64,000 nucleotides of DNA, taken from contig NZ_FOPG01000001.1 in assembly GCF_900113435.1 (NCBI RefSeq), forward strand, positions 62,001 through 126,000, written 5' to 3'. Positions 20,405 through 28,023 of the stretch are shown piece after piece. The notes below the pieces were generated by a model. That model saw only the letters and a program-made list of their open reading frames with translations, made no database searches and was not told the DNA's origin. The position numbers were made by a program, and so were the translations under genes. The stretch's first letter is position 1. Every line of letters starts with the position of its first letter. This DNA comes from Sulfitobacter dubius. Its GTDB lineage: Bacteria; Pseudomonadota; Alphaproteobacteria; Rhodobacterales; Rhodobacteraceae.

Positions 20405-20590
20405 ACCGCACCTGCCGCTGCTGTTTTATATTCCCGAGGACCTGTATGTACAGGTGGGCGCCAGGTAACCGAACCAGGGCTCGGACAGAGCCAGCTCCCT
20501 CGGATTTGCTTAAGGCCACTGGAATGTAACGTTCACGAACAGGGCAGAACCCGTCTACCCCGATGTAGGCGGCGCAGGGGGCTGCGGCAA
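20405..20590 (+). ncRNA. ssrS: Probable 6S RNA
   Basis: The 293-base gap after nusB has no ORF but reads like a 6S RNA. A terminal stem pairs TGCCGC (20413-20418) with GCGGCA (20584-20589). Inside, a hairpin ACCTGTA-TG-TACAGGT (20440-20455) is followed by GGGCGCC, AACCGAACCAGGGCTCGG and GCTTAAGGCCACTGG, in the same order as the corresponding elements of E. coli 6S RNA (GGCGCTCC, GGTGAGCATGCTCGG, GCCTTAAAACTG). 6S RNA mimics an open promoter and sequesters the RpoD holoenzyme. Ends are approximate; the call rests on pattern comparison from memory. Confidence 0.72.
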
Positions 20591-20628
20591 GGGGGCGAAG
20601 GTGGATTTCGCAAACTTCTCTGGGCCAC

Positions 20629-21405
20629 TCAGTCTTCGGACGGAATAAAGCCGTAGCGACGCAACTCGTCGGGCAGCAGAACATAGATTTCGTCGGGCGG
20701 AGTCACCAGCGCATGCTGCATGACCAGCGGGTCGATCCCCATCTCATCAAGATAGCGCATTACCTCGCCTTGGCCGCGCTGGATATCCTCCACGGCGACA
20801 AAGGCGGGTAGGATCGTGCTTTCGCCAAAGTAATGCTGATGCACCCCGACCGAGGCGCTGTCGGGCACCGCGCGCGCCTCACCTGCGGCCAGCAGATAGG
20901 GGCAGGCGGAATAGCAGATGTCGCCGTCTCGCAGCGCGGTGTTGAACCCTTCGCGGCGCAGGTAGCGGCCCAGTTCCAGTGCGTCGCGGACCGATCCGCC
21001 GGGGGAGTTGAGGTAGATTTCCTGGGGCGCGGGGGACAGTTCGCTCAACTGCTTGACGATCCGCTCCGCATCGCCCGCCTCGATGGCCCCTTCCAACAGC
21101 GCCGCCCGCCCGCCCGAGACGGGGGTGAGCACCAGCCGGTCGGGCAGGGCGGTCTCGGGCATCGGCTGGCCGGGGTTTGGCGCGCGTTCAGGGCGGAAGC
21201 GGCGGGTCTGGTCGCCGGGGCGGATCGGCTCGGTCAATTCCGGGGCGCGCGGGCCAAAGCCCGGCAGGCGCAGCCCCGTGCCCAAGTCCCCCCAGAACAG
21301 CAGTACGGCAAGGCCCAACTGAAAGATCAAAACGCCAATCAGCACCCGCCCGACGATGGGCGGGCGGCGGGGGGCTTCCAGTTCAGCTGGAGTTTCCTCC
21401 GTCAT
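20629..21405 (-). CDS. ClpP-like periplasmic serine protease-fold protein (COG3904 type)
   Basis: 258 residues. One N-terminal membrane segment (VLIGVLIFQLGLAVLLFWG) is followed by a proline-rich linker and a ClpP/crotonase-like domain (about residues 95-250). Conserved pieces include the oxyanion region LNSPGGSVRDALELGRYLR, the nucleophile-like Ser in YSACPYLLAAG and a histidine in VGVHQHYF. This suggests a membrane-anchored periplasmic peptidase, but activity is not established for this group. Its ATG overlaps the stop of the upstream membrane protein (ATGA), so the two are made together. Confidence 0.82.
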   Translation of the reverse strand: MTEETPAELEAPRRPPIVGRVLIGVLIFQLGLAVLLFWGDLGTGLRLPGFGPRAPELTEPIRPGDQTRRFRPERAPNPGQPMPETALPDRLVLTPVSGGRAALLEGAIEAGDAERIVKQLSELSPAPQEIYLNSPGGSVRDALELGRYLRREGFNTALRDGDICYSACPYLLAAGEARAVPDSASVGVHQHYFGESTILPAFVAVEDIQRGQGEVMRYLDEMGIDPLVMQHALVTPPDEIYVLLPDELRRYGFIPSED

Positions 21406-22730
21406 GTGCTTTTGATCGGCGTGACATGGCCGGGGGCGTCTTCTCGCACAGCGTCATCGGGCGGAGGTGGGGCTTCGGCGGTGGAGCGTCTATGAGCCGG
21501 GCTTTCCTGCATCGCCACATCGACATCGCGCACGGCGGCAAGGGCGGCGCGCAGTTCCGCAAGGGTCAGGGTGTCTTCGACGGCCGCCCCTTCGCGGCCC
21601 GAACGGATCGCGCCTTGGGTTATGGCGAGGATCAACACCAGCACGGCGGGCAGCAGGTCAATCGCAATCGCCCCTGCCCAAGAGGGCACGAAGTTGCGCG
21701 CATAGAGGATCACCGCATCGGCGCTGGAGATCGGCGTATAGGTCGTGTCAGCGGCGGGCGGCATGGCCTGCACATCCTGTGCCGCGCGCTCCAGCGTGGC
21801 GGCGCGTTGGGCCAGCACTTCCAGAACCGAGGTGATCGTGGCGCCTTGGGCACCGCGCTGTTCTTCGTTGCTGCCATCTAACTCGGGCAGCACGACAGAG
21901 GCCGCCAGATCCTGCGCCGCGCGTTCAACCAGCGGGGCGACGGATAGCTGGCGTAGCCGGGTGATCAGCCCTGCCAGCCGCACGGCCTGTTCCGAAAACT
22001 CGACCGAGCGGGCCTCGACAGGGCCGGGTTCTACGGTAAGGGCGCGCATCCGGCTGAGGATTTGGTTTCCTTCGGCAAAGGCATCATTCACCAACGGCGT
22101 CTGGGTGGCGATTTGGGCCTCTAGGCCCGCCAGTTCCGCCGATTTCTGCCGTAGAACCCGAAACACCGCACCGCGACCGGCGAGGCCCGAAAGACTGCCT
22201 GCGGCTTCCTGTTCGCTGAGGTCTTCGAAACTTTGCCTAACGCGCGCCACGTCACGCTCAAGCCCTTGGGCGGAAAGGGCGATTTCATGGGTGCGCTCCA
22301 GCGCGCCTTGGTAGTCTTGCACGGTTTCAGCGAGGTGCTGCTCCACCGCTGCCGACCCGGCCAGTGCGGCGGCGTTGAGCCAGCTTGACATCGCGATGAT
22401 CGCGACGGAGCCGAGGCCCATGGCCCCCAAAAGCCCCATCCGAGCCCGCGCGGTGCGCACAGCAGGGAAGAGCCGCAAAAGGTATGACCAAAAGACGAAG
22501 ATACCCACCGAAACCGCCACGGAATAGGCGATCGCGGCAAAGGCGGACATTGCACCATTGTCGTCCAGCAGCGTTGAGACGCCAAGGTAAGTGTAGATCC
22601 CCGAGGCCACGGCCAGAACGCCAAGCGCTGTGCCCGAGAAGGTGTCGAGCCATGTCAGATGGCCCTCCAACTCACGGGCGTAACGCACACCGCGCGCCTG
22701 CGTCTCACTAATCGGTTCGCGGTCTGCCAT
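21402..22730 (-). CDS. Four-helix membrane protein with long central coiled coil, unknown function
   Basis: 442 residues. Two to three membrane helices at residues about 35-125, a periplasmic or cytoplasmic helical stretch of about 200 residues rich in A, E, Q and L with coiled-coil spacing, then another membrane helix (WAGAIAIDLLPAVLVLILAI) and an acidic-proline tail. No enzymatic motif is visible; it could be a scaffold or signalling partner. ATG 22730 has GAGGGG 6 bases upstream; an ATG at 22784 gives 18 more residues without support. It is translationally coupled to the ClpP-like protein. Confidence 0.75.
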   Translation of the reverse strand: MADREPISETQARGVRYARELEGHLTWLDTFSGTALGVLAVASGIYTYLGVSTLLDDNGAMSAFAAIAYSVAVSVGIFVFWSYLLRLFPAVRTARARMGLLGAMGLGSVAIIAMSSWLNAAALAGSAAVEQHLAETVQDYQGALERTHEIALSAQGLERDVARVRQSFEDLSEQEAAGSLSGLAGRGAVFRVLRQKSAELAGLEAQIATQTPLVNDAFAEGNQILSRMRALTVEPGPVEARSVEFSEQAVRLAGLITRLRQLSVAPLVERAAQDLAASVVLPELDGSNEEQRGAQGATITSVLEVLAQRAATLERAAQDVQAMPPAADTTYTPISSADAVILYARNFVPSWAGAIAIDLLPAVLVLILAITQGAIRSGREGAAVEDTLTLAELRAALAAVRDVDVAMQESPAHRRSTAEAPPPPDDAVREDAPGHVTPIKST

Positions 22731-22802
22731 GGAATCCCCTCGCTTTGCTTGTTCCAAGATAGGGGGCGGCAGGGAAATTACCAAACTTTCCAGTACTTCC
22801 TC

Positions 22803-22831
22803 TTGCGGGTGTTCACTAAATGTTCATATTT
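22803..22831 (+). promoter_or_regulatory. Promoter with LexA (SOS) operator for mmcB
   Basis: The alphaproteobacterial LexA box GTTC-ACTAAAT-GTTC occupies 22811-22825, matching the known GTTC-N7-GTTC consensus exactly. It lies in the 17-base spacer of a plausible sigma70 promoter, -35 TTGCGG (22803-22808) and -10 ATATTT (22826-22831). LexA bound here would block RNA polymerase until DNA damage. Confidence 0.85.
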
Positions 22832-22837
22832 ATCCCT

Positions 22838-23296
22838 ATGATGGAGGCAGACATACAAAGGTTTCAGCCCGGCCAGCTTTTGGCGCGGGGGGTGATGCGG
22901 CATTTGGCCGATCTCGGTTTCGCCTGCGTTGAGGAATTGGTTCCGGCACGTGGCTTGCGCGTCGATGTGATGGCGCTTGGCCCTAAGGGAGAGATTTGGA
23001 TCGTCGAATGTAAATCCTGCCGCGCCGATTTCATGGGCGACGCAAAATGGGAGGGCTATTTGGAATGGGCTGACCGGTTTTTCTGGGCCGTCGACAGCGA
23101 TTTCCCGGTCGATCTGCTGCCAGAAGAAAGCGGCCTCATCATCGGTGACGCTTATGGCGCTGAGATTGTGCGAATGAGCGACCAGACCAAGCTTGCGCCC
23201 GCGCGGCGCAAGGTAATGGTGCAAAAGTTCGCGACCCATGCCGCCCGGCGCCTGCACAGGCTGCGCGATCCCGACATGGCGCCGAACTGGTCTTGA
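22838..23296 (+). CDS. mmcB: SOS-induced DNA repair nuclease-like protein MmcB
   Basis: 152 residues. The PD-(D/E)XK-type core is visible: VDVMALGPKGEIWIVECKS contains the Asp and the E-x-K pair. MmcB proteins are part of the LexA-controlled damage response of alphaproteobacteria. A LexA box lies immediately upstream, which supports the assignment. The in-frame ATG at 22820 overlaps the LexA box and is unlikely; with the predicted -10 at 22826-22831 transcription would begin at about 22838, so ATG 22838 may be used as a leaderless start (22841 is also possible). Confidence 0.88.
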   Translation: MMEADIQRFQPGQLLARGVMRHLADLGFACVEELVPARGLRVDVMALGPKGEIWIVECKSCRADFMGDAKWEGYLEWADRFFWAVDSDFPVDLLPEESGLIIGDAYGAEIVRMSDQTKLAPARRKVMVQKFATHAARRLHRLRDPDMAPNWS

Positions 23297-23308
23297 AGGA
23301 CAGGGGGC

Positions 23309-23497
23309 CTAGCGGCCCTTTTTGCCCGCGCGGCTTGCAGCGGCCATGATTTCTTCCGCGATCTCGCGGGCTTCATCCGGGGTGAAATCCATCGGGATTT
23401 CCACACCGTCACCTTCAACAAAGAGACGGACCATCCCTTTGTCGGTCGGGCCGATTTGCAGGTTTGCTTCGATGTCGCGTTCGGTGTCGATGCCCAT
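23309..23497 (-). CDS. Small acidic protein, DUF6324-like
   Basis: 62 residues: an N-terminal beta-rich part (NLQIGPTDKGMVRLFVEGDGVEIPMDF) and a C-terminal helix (PDEAREIAEEIMAAASRAG). Short proteins like this are conserved in Rhodobacteraceae; I assign DUF6324 from memory only. ATG 23497 has a strong GGAGG site 5 bases upstream. It is convergent with mmcB (12 bases apart) and divergent from the acetyltransferase. Confidence 0.72.
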   Translation of the reverse strand: MGIDTERDIEANLQIGPTDKGMVRLFVEGDGVEIPMDFTPDEAREIAEEIMAAASRAGKKGR

Positions 23498-23576
23498 GGG
23501 AGCCTCCGGTTTGGTGGGGCTTATCGCTAGCGCGCTGCGGGTTGAAAGGCAAGCGATCTTGCGGCCATGCTGGCCT

Positions 23577-24059
23577 ATGAAAAACAACAAGATTCGCACA
23601 TTCGACCAAGGCGACCGGGATTGGCTTATTCGTCAGCATCAAGAGCATTACGCGCTTGAAGAGGGGTTCGATGACAGCTTTGGCGTACTCGTCACTCAGA
23701 TCATTGATGAATTCCTGCGCGATCATGACCCCGGCTGTGAAAGGGGCTGGATCGCCCAAAAGGGGAACCAGCGGCTGGGGTCGATCTTTTGTGTGAAGTT
23801 AAACGCGCAGCGGGCAAAGCTGCGGCTCTTTCTGTTGGTTCCAGAAGCCCGAGGGCATGGGTTGGGGCAGCGAATGCTGCAAACCTGCATGAGGTTCGCC
23901 CGTGACCAAGGGTATGTAGGCATGCAACTTTGGACCCACGAATCCCACCTTGCTGCGGGTGCGCTCTATGCTCGAAGCGGTTGGGAATTGACCGATAGCC
24001 GTCCGGCGGTTTCATTCGGGAAAGCCAACGTTGAGCAGACTTGGGAAATTCTGCTCTAA
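23577..24059 (+). CDS. GNAT family N-acetyltransferase
   Basis: 160 residues. The acetyl-CoA binding motif A is clear: FLLVPEARGHGLGQRMLQTC near residue 87, and motif B follows with LWTHESHLAAGALYARSGWE. The N-terminal helical part (IRQHQEHYALEEGFDDSFG) resembles acetyltransferases often fused to MarR regulators, but no MarR domain is present here. Substrate unknown. It precedes tRNA-His by 65 bases. Confidence 0.88.
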   Translation: MKNNKIRTFDQGDRDWLIRQHQEHYALEEGFDDSFGVLVTQIIDEFLRDHDPGCERGWIAQKGNQRLGSIFCVKLNAQRAKLRLFLLVPEARGHGLGQRMLQTCMRFARDQGYVGMQLWTHESHLAAGALYARSGWELTDSRPAVSFGKANVEQTWEILL

Positions 24060-24124
24060 AGCTGCAATTCTTCTGCGCCTGAGGTCTTGCATTCCTCTGC
24101 TACGGGCGCTAAATCCGCCCCAGT

Positions 24125-24201
24125 GCCGCCTTAGCTCAGTTGGTTAGAGCGCTTGATTGTGGATCAAGAGGTCCCTGGTTCGAGACCAGGAGGTGGTACC
24201 A
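24125..24201 (+). tRNA. tRNA-His (anticodon GTG)
   Basis: 77 bases with encoded CCA. The acceptor stem pairs GCCGCCT (24125-24131) with AGGTGGT; the anticodon stem-loop CTTGA-TTGTGGA-TCAAG holds GTG at 24159-24161. The discriminator base is A73 and the base before position 1 is T (24124), so the G-1 normally encoded in tRNA-His is absent. This matches the unusual tRNA-His known from one clade of alphaproteobacteria. Confidence 0.96.
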
Positions 24202-24315
24202 TCCCCCCCCATTTAGTTCTGGCGACGTGTGCGGTTGAGATCGTTTCCAAGCGATGCTGGCAATTCAATTGTTAGGGTGGAAAAGCGGGGCGCTTACCCC
24301 GCGTTGCCGAACGGC

Positions 24316-24798
24316 TTAGCCCAGCTTCATCACGATGCAGGTGGTTGAGCCTGTGGCGTAGAGCTTGCCATCCTGAACCCCGCGGATTTCCCCATGCGCG
24401 ATGCCGGTGGAGCGGCCAACGTGGTCGGTGACACCGATGCAGTCGATCTCCATTCCCAATGGCAGACCGCGCAGGATGTTAATTTTGTATTCCAATGTGG
24501 TGTAGACCGATCCGCGCGGGACTTTCGTCATCACGGCGCAGGCCATCGCTGAATCAAGCAGCGTGCCGTACCAGCCGCCGTGCACCGTACCCATTGGATT
24601 GGTCATGCTAAAGCTGGGCGCGCCCCGAAAGACGATGCGGCCCTCTTCGACCGAATGCAGTGTATAGCCCATGGTTTGCCCGATGGGCGGACCGGGGTTG
24701 GTGCCGTCCAAGATCGCCTGCATGAATTCCAGCCCCGAAAGTTTCAGGGCCTCAGATTGAGATAAAAGGTCGGCAGGGCTTTGGGCGATACGGGGCAT
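24316..24798 (-). CDS. PaaI-type hotdog thioesterase
   Basis: 160 residues with a single hotdog fold. The signature GTVHGGWYGTLLDSAMACAV (about residues 67-86) and the strand GSVYTTLEYKINILRGLP are typical of acyl-CoA thioesterases of the PaaI/YdiI group, which hydrolyse acyl- or aryl-CoA esters. The exact substrate cannot be read from sequence. ATG 24798 has GGAG upstream. The next gene upstream on the same strand, metF, ends 80 bases away. Confidence 0.87.
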   Translation of the reverse strand: MPRIAQSPADLLSQSEALKLSGLEFMQAILDGTNPGPPIGQTMGYTLHSVEEGRIVFRGAPSFSMTNPMGTVHGGWYGTLLDSAMACAVMTKVPRGSVYTTLEYKINILRGLPLGMEIDCIGVTDHVGRSTGIAHGEIRGVQDGKLYATGSTTCIVMKLG

Positions 24799-24878
24799 GG
24801 TCTTCTCCGGCAAATGGTTGCTGCGGAGGATACGCCCGAGGGGGGCAGGGGCAAGCCCCTGCGCACCTGTAGTTTTGC

Positions 24879-25745
24879 TTACGCGACGTCCGAAAGATCG
24901 ACCTGCGGCGTCACGCCAATGGCACGACAGACATCGCGGGTCAGCTCGGCGCGGTTGAGCGTGTAGAAATGCAGCGCATCCACGCCTTCGTCGATCAGAT
25001 CGCTGCACAGTTCGGTGCACATCGCTTGGGCCAGCAGATCGTGCCGGTCATCGCGGATCGCCGCTTCATAGGCTTGGTCGACCCATTCCGGGATTGGCGT
25101 GCCGCATTTGACGGCGAATTTGCGGGCCGAGGTCCAGTTGACCACTGGCAGGATGCCCGGTGTGATCGGCTTGTCGATCCCTGCCTTCACGCAGGCATCG
25201 CGGAACCGTAGGAAAGTCTCGGCTTCAAAGAAGAACTGGGTGAGCGCCTCATCGGCACCGGCGTCGAACTTGCGTTTCAGCCAGTCGATATTTGCCTGCT
25301 GGTCCGCCGCTTCGGGGTGCGGATCGGGATAGGCCCCGACGCGGATGGTGAATTTCCCAGTTTTGGCCAGTGCTTCGATCAACTCGCAGCTATCGGCGAA
25401 GCCTTCGGGGTGGGGCGTAAATTTGTCGGTGCCTGCCTGCGGATCGCCGCGCAGGGCGACGATGTCTTTGATGCCCGCTTCGGCGAATTTATCCGCGACT
25501 TCCATGGTTTCCGCGCGGGTGGCCCCCACGCAGGTCAAATGTCCGGCGACCGGCAAGCCGGAGGTGCGGTGCAATACATGGGCCGAATCATGGGTCAGAT
25601 CGCGGGTGGTGCCGCCTGCGCCATAGGTGACCGAGAAGAAGCGCGGCGCAAGTGGGGCCAGCGCCTGAGCCGCATCCCACAGTTTGAACGCCGCGCCGAC
25701 GGTGCGGGGCGGGAATACTTCGAAGGAAACAGCAGGCGTGGTCAT
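24879..25745 (-). CDS. metF: 5,10-methylenetetrahydrofolate reductase
   Basis: 288 residues, the TIM-barrel flavoprotein MetF. Family motifs: SFEVFPPRT at the N-terminus, FSVTYGAGGTTRD, HLTCVG, IVALRGDP (FAD and folate site) and FFFEAETFLRF. It makes 5-methyl-tetrahydrofolate for methionine synthesis. It is divergent from a MetR-like LysR regulator with an 85-base intergenic region carrying two inverted repeats, so control by that regulator is likely. Confidence 0.96.
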   Translation of the reverse strand: MTTPAVSFEVFPPRTVGAAFKLWDAAQALAPLAPRFFSVTYGAGGTTRDLTHDSAHVLHRTSGLPVAGHLTCVGATRAETMEVADKFAEAGIKDIVALRGDPQAGTDKFTPHPEGFADSCELIEALAKTGKFTIRVGAYPDPHPEAADQQANIDWLKRKFDAGADEALTQFFFEAETFLRFRDACVKAGIDKPITPGILPVVNWTSARKFAVKCGTPIPEWVDQAYEAAIRDDRHDLLAQAMCTELCSDLIDEGVDALHFYTLNRAELTRDVCRAIGVTPQVDLSDVA

Positions 25746-25774
25746 CGAGAGATCCTTTTGGCGGTTTCACGTCT

Positions 25775-25829
25775 TGTCTCACATTCATCGCTGTGAGACA
25801 AACTCATAACATTCATCTTGAACATGAGT
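25775..25829. promoter_or_regulatory. metF/LysR-regulator divergent control region with two inverted repeats
   Basis: TGTCTCAC (25775-25782) and GTGAGACA (25793-25800) form a perfect 8-bp inverted repeat with a 10-base spacer. ACTCAT (25802-25807) and ATGAGT (25824-25829) form a second one. Their position between metF and the LysR gene suggests the binding sites of the LysR-type regulator. Confidence 0.6.
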
Positions 25830-25830
25830 A

Positions 25831-26745
25831 ATGCCTCACATGCACATTGAGTTCCGTCACCTGCGCACGATTAAGGCCATCCACGAGGCGGGCGGGCTGG
25901 CCCGTGCGGCGGATCAGATGAATATCACGCAGTCGGCTTTAAGTCACCAGGTGAAGGGGTTGGAGGATCAGGCGGGGGTCGAATTGTTTGTACGGCGCTC
26001 GAAACCGTTGAAACTGTCCCCGGCGGGGCAGCGGCTGTTGAAGCTCGCCCAGCAGGTGTTGCCGCAGGTCGAGGCGTTGCAAGATGAGTTCTCGGGCCTG
26101 CGGGCGGGCAGCACGGGGCGGATGCATATCGCCATTGAATGTCACGCTTGTTTCGAATGGCTCTTCCCGGTGCTGGAGCAGTTTCGCCGCCATTGGCCGG
26201 ATGTAGATGTAGATATTCGCCCCGGACTGGCCTTTGACGCGCTGCCCGCGCTGCTGCGCGAAGAGGTGGATTTGGTGGTGTCGTCCGATCCCGAAGAACT
26301 GCCCGGCGTCGAGTTTGTCGAACTCTTCGATTACAATCCGGTTTTTGTGGCGTCCCAGAGCCACCCATTGGCCGAAAAACCCTTTGTCGAGGCAGCGGAT
26401 TTTCGCGGTGAAACGCTGATTACCTATCCGGTAGAGCGCACGCGATTAGATGTGTTCAGCCAGTTGTTAATCCCGGCCAAGGTCGAGCCTGCTGCGATCC
26501 GGCAGGTGGAGCTGACGGCGGTGATTTTGCTGCTGGTGGCGTCGAATAGGGGGGTGTCTGTCTTGCCCGATTGGGTGGTGCGCGAGGTGAAATATTCGTC
26601 TGATTATGTGACGCGGCCTTTGACGGCGCAGGGCATCACGCGCAGGCTTTACGCGGCGGTGCGCAAGGATGATTTGGGCAAGCCGTTTATGAATGAGTTG
26701 CTGAAACTGGCCGGGCAGGAGGCACGCAAATTGCAGCAGGCCTAA
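25831..26745 (+). CDS. metR: LysR family regulator, MetR-like
   Basis: 304 residues. The N-terminal winged helix-turn-helix (FRHLRTIKAIHEAGGLARAA; ITQSALSHQVKGLEDQAG) is followed by a LysR effector domain. Similarity to MetR comes from the HTH region and segment IECHACFEWLFPVLEQFR, and the gene is divergent from metF, a known MetR target; MetR uses homocysteine as co-effector. ATG 25831 or 25840 may be the start, and neither has a good ribosome site. Confidence 0.85.
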   Translation: MPHMHIEFRHLRTIKAIHEAGGLARAADQMNITQSALSHQVKGLEDQAGVELFVRRSKPLKLSPAGQRLLKLAQQVLPQVEALQDEFSGLRAGSTGRMHIAIECHACFEWLFPVLEQFRRHWPDVDVDIRPGLAFDALPALLREEVDLVVSSDPEELPGVEFVELFDYNPVFVASQSHPLAEKPFVEAADFRGETLITYPVERTRLDVFSQLLIPAKVEPAAIRQVELTAVILLLVASNRGVSVLPDWVVREVKYSSDYVTRPLTAQGITRRLYAAVRKDDLGKPFMNELLKLAGQEARKLQQA

Positions 26746-26817
26746 GGCAACTGAGGAGGGCCAAGGGCCGATGCGCCCTCCCGCAGTGCGGAACGACGCA
26801 TGCAGCATCGTCTGTGG

Positions 26818-27858
26818 TTAATTCACCTTAACGATAGCCTTCCCAGTGTTTCCACCGTTCAGCATGTCGATAAATGCCTGAGGTGCATTCTCCAGCCCTT
26901 CGGTGATGTCTTCTTTGACCTTCACACGGCCATCGGCGACCATAGGGGCCACTTCTCGGTGAAATTCGGGCATCTTGTCCCAGTGGTTTGCGATGATAAA
27001 GCCGCGGACGGTGAGGAAATTCACCAAGATCGTGCGCCACAAACGCGGCGCGGTAAGTCCGGCACCTTCGGCATCGGCACCAAGCCCGCCCGCATTATAC
27101 CATGCGATCATGCCACAAAGGGGGATACGGCCATGCGCGTTCATCAGTGGAAATACCGAGTCGAGCACCTTGCCGCCGACATTCTCGTAATAGATGTCGA
27201 TCCCATCTGGGGCCGCTTCTTTCAGCGCTGCACGTAGGGATTTGGCATCGTCATAGGCGCGATGGTCCAGACAGACATCGAAACCGAAATCGCGGGTTGC
27301 GATCTCACATTTCTCGGGTCCTCCGGCGATGCCGACGGTGCGCAGCCCTTTGGCCTTGGCCAGCTGCCCAACAATGGACCCGACCGGCCCGGTGGCTGCC
27401 GCCACGACGAGGGTCTCACCCTCTTTGGGCTGACCGATGTCATTCAAACCATACCAGCCTGTCAGCCCCGGCATCCCCAAAACGCCAAGCGACGCGGTGA
27501 TTGGCACGCCATCAGCATCCACCTTTTGACATTGCTTGGCCGGGGCAACGCCGTGGGTGGCCCAACCAAATCCGCCAAAGGCAAAATCGCCGACAGCAAA
27601 GCTCGGGTCATTCGAGGCGATCACCTTGCCGACGCTGCCACCTTCCATCAGCCCCCCGATGGGCACCGGCGCGGCATAGGATTTCGCATCGTCCATCCGA
27701 CCGCGCATATAAGGATCAAGCGACATGTAATGCACTTCGACCAGGATTTCGCCATCGCCAGGTTGGGGCAAATTTGCGCTTTCCAGACGGAAATTCTCGG
27801 GCGTGGGGGCACCATCTGGGCGGCTGGCGAGGACGATTTTTTGCATTTGGTCAGGCAT
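26818..27858 (-). CDS. NADP-dependent oxidoreductase, zinc-free MDR family (CurA/PTGR type)
   Basis: 346 residues. The nucleotide-binding motif AATGPVGSIVGQLAK is near residue 155, and no zinc-binding cysteines are present. The N-terminal RPDGAPTPENFRLE and the segment YENVGGKVLDSVFPLM are typical of the curcumin/prostaglandin reductase group, which reduces the double bond of enones with NADPH. ATG 27858 is chosen (MPDQMQKIVLASRP); the same frame is open for almost 300 codons upstream, but there it lies opposite suhB and is a shadow. Divergent from suhB. Confidence 0.92.
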   Translation of the reverse strand: MPDQMQKIVLASRPDGAPTPENFRLESANLPQPGDGEILVEVHYMSLDPYMRGRMDDAKSYAAPVPIGGLMEGGSVGKVIASNDPSFAVGDFAFGGFGWATHGVAPAKQCQKVDADGVPITASLGVLGMPGLTGWYGLNDIGQPKEGETLVVAAATGPVGSIVGQLAKAKGLRTVGIAGGPEKCEIATRDFGFDVCLDHRAYDDAKSLRAALKEAAPDGIDIYYENVGGKVLDSVFPLMNAHGRIPLCGMIAWYNAGGLGADAEGAGLTAPRLWRTILVNFLTVRGFIIANHWDKMPEFHREVAPMVADGRVKVKEDITEGLENAPQAFIDMLNGGNTGKAIVKVN

Positions 27859-28023
27859 GGGGTTTCCTTCGTGCTTATTGCTACGGGTCCAAGGTGTTAT
27901 TTCCTTTGTCGAAAACAACCCGCACGTCGCACAAGGCCTATCGGCGGCGCGGATTTCTGCCCCCTTGGCAATTGCGCTCTTGCGCCCTATACGTCCCGCC
28001 TTATCCATCAAAGGGCGCGAACA

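Noticed and set aside
23322..23576. N-terminal extension of the GNAT gene
   Set aside because: It lies antisense to the small DUF6324-like gene and shows no acetyltransferase similarity; ATG 23577 gives the normal family length.
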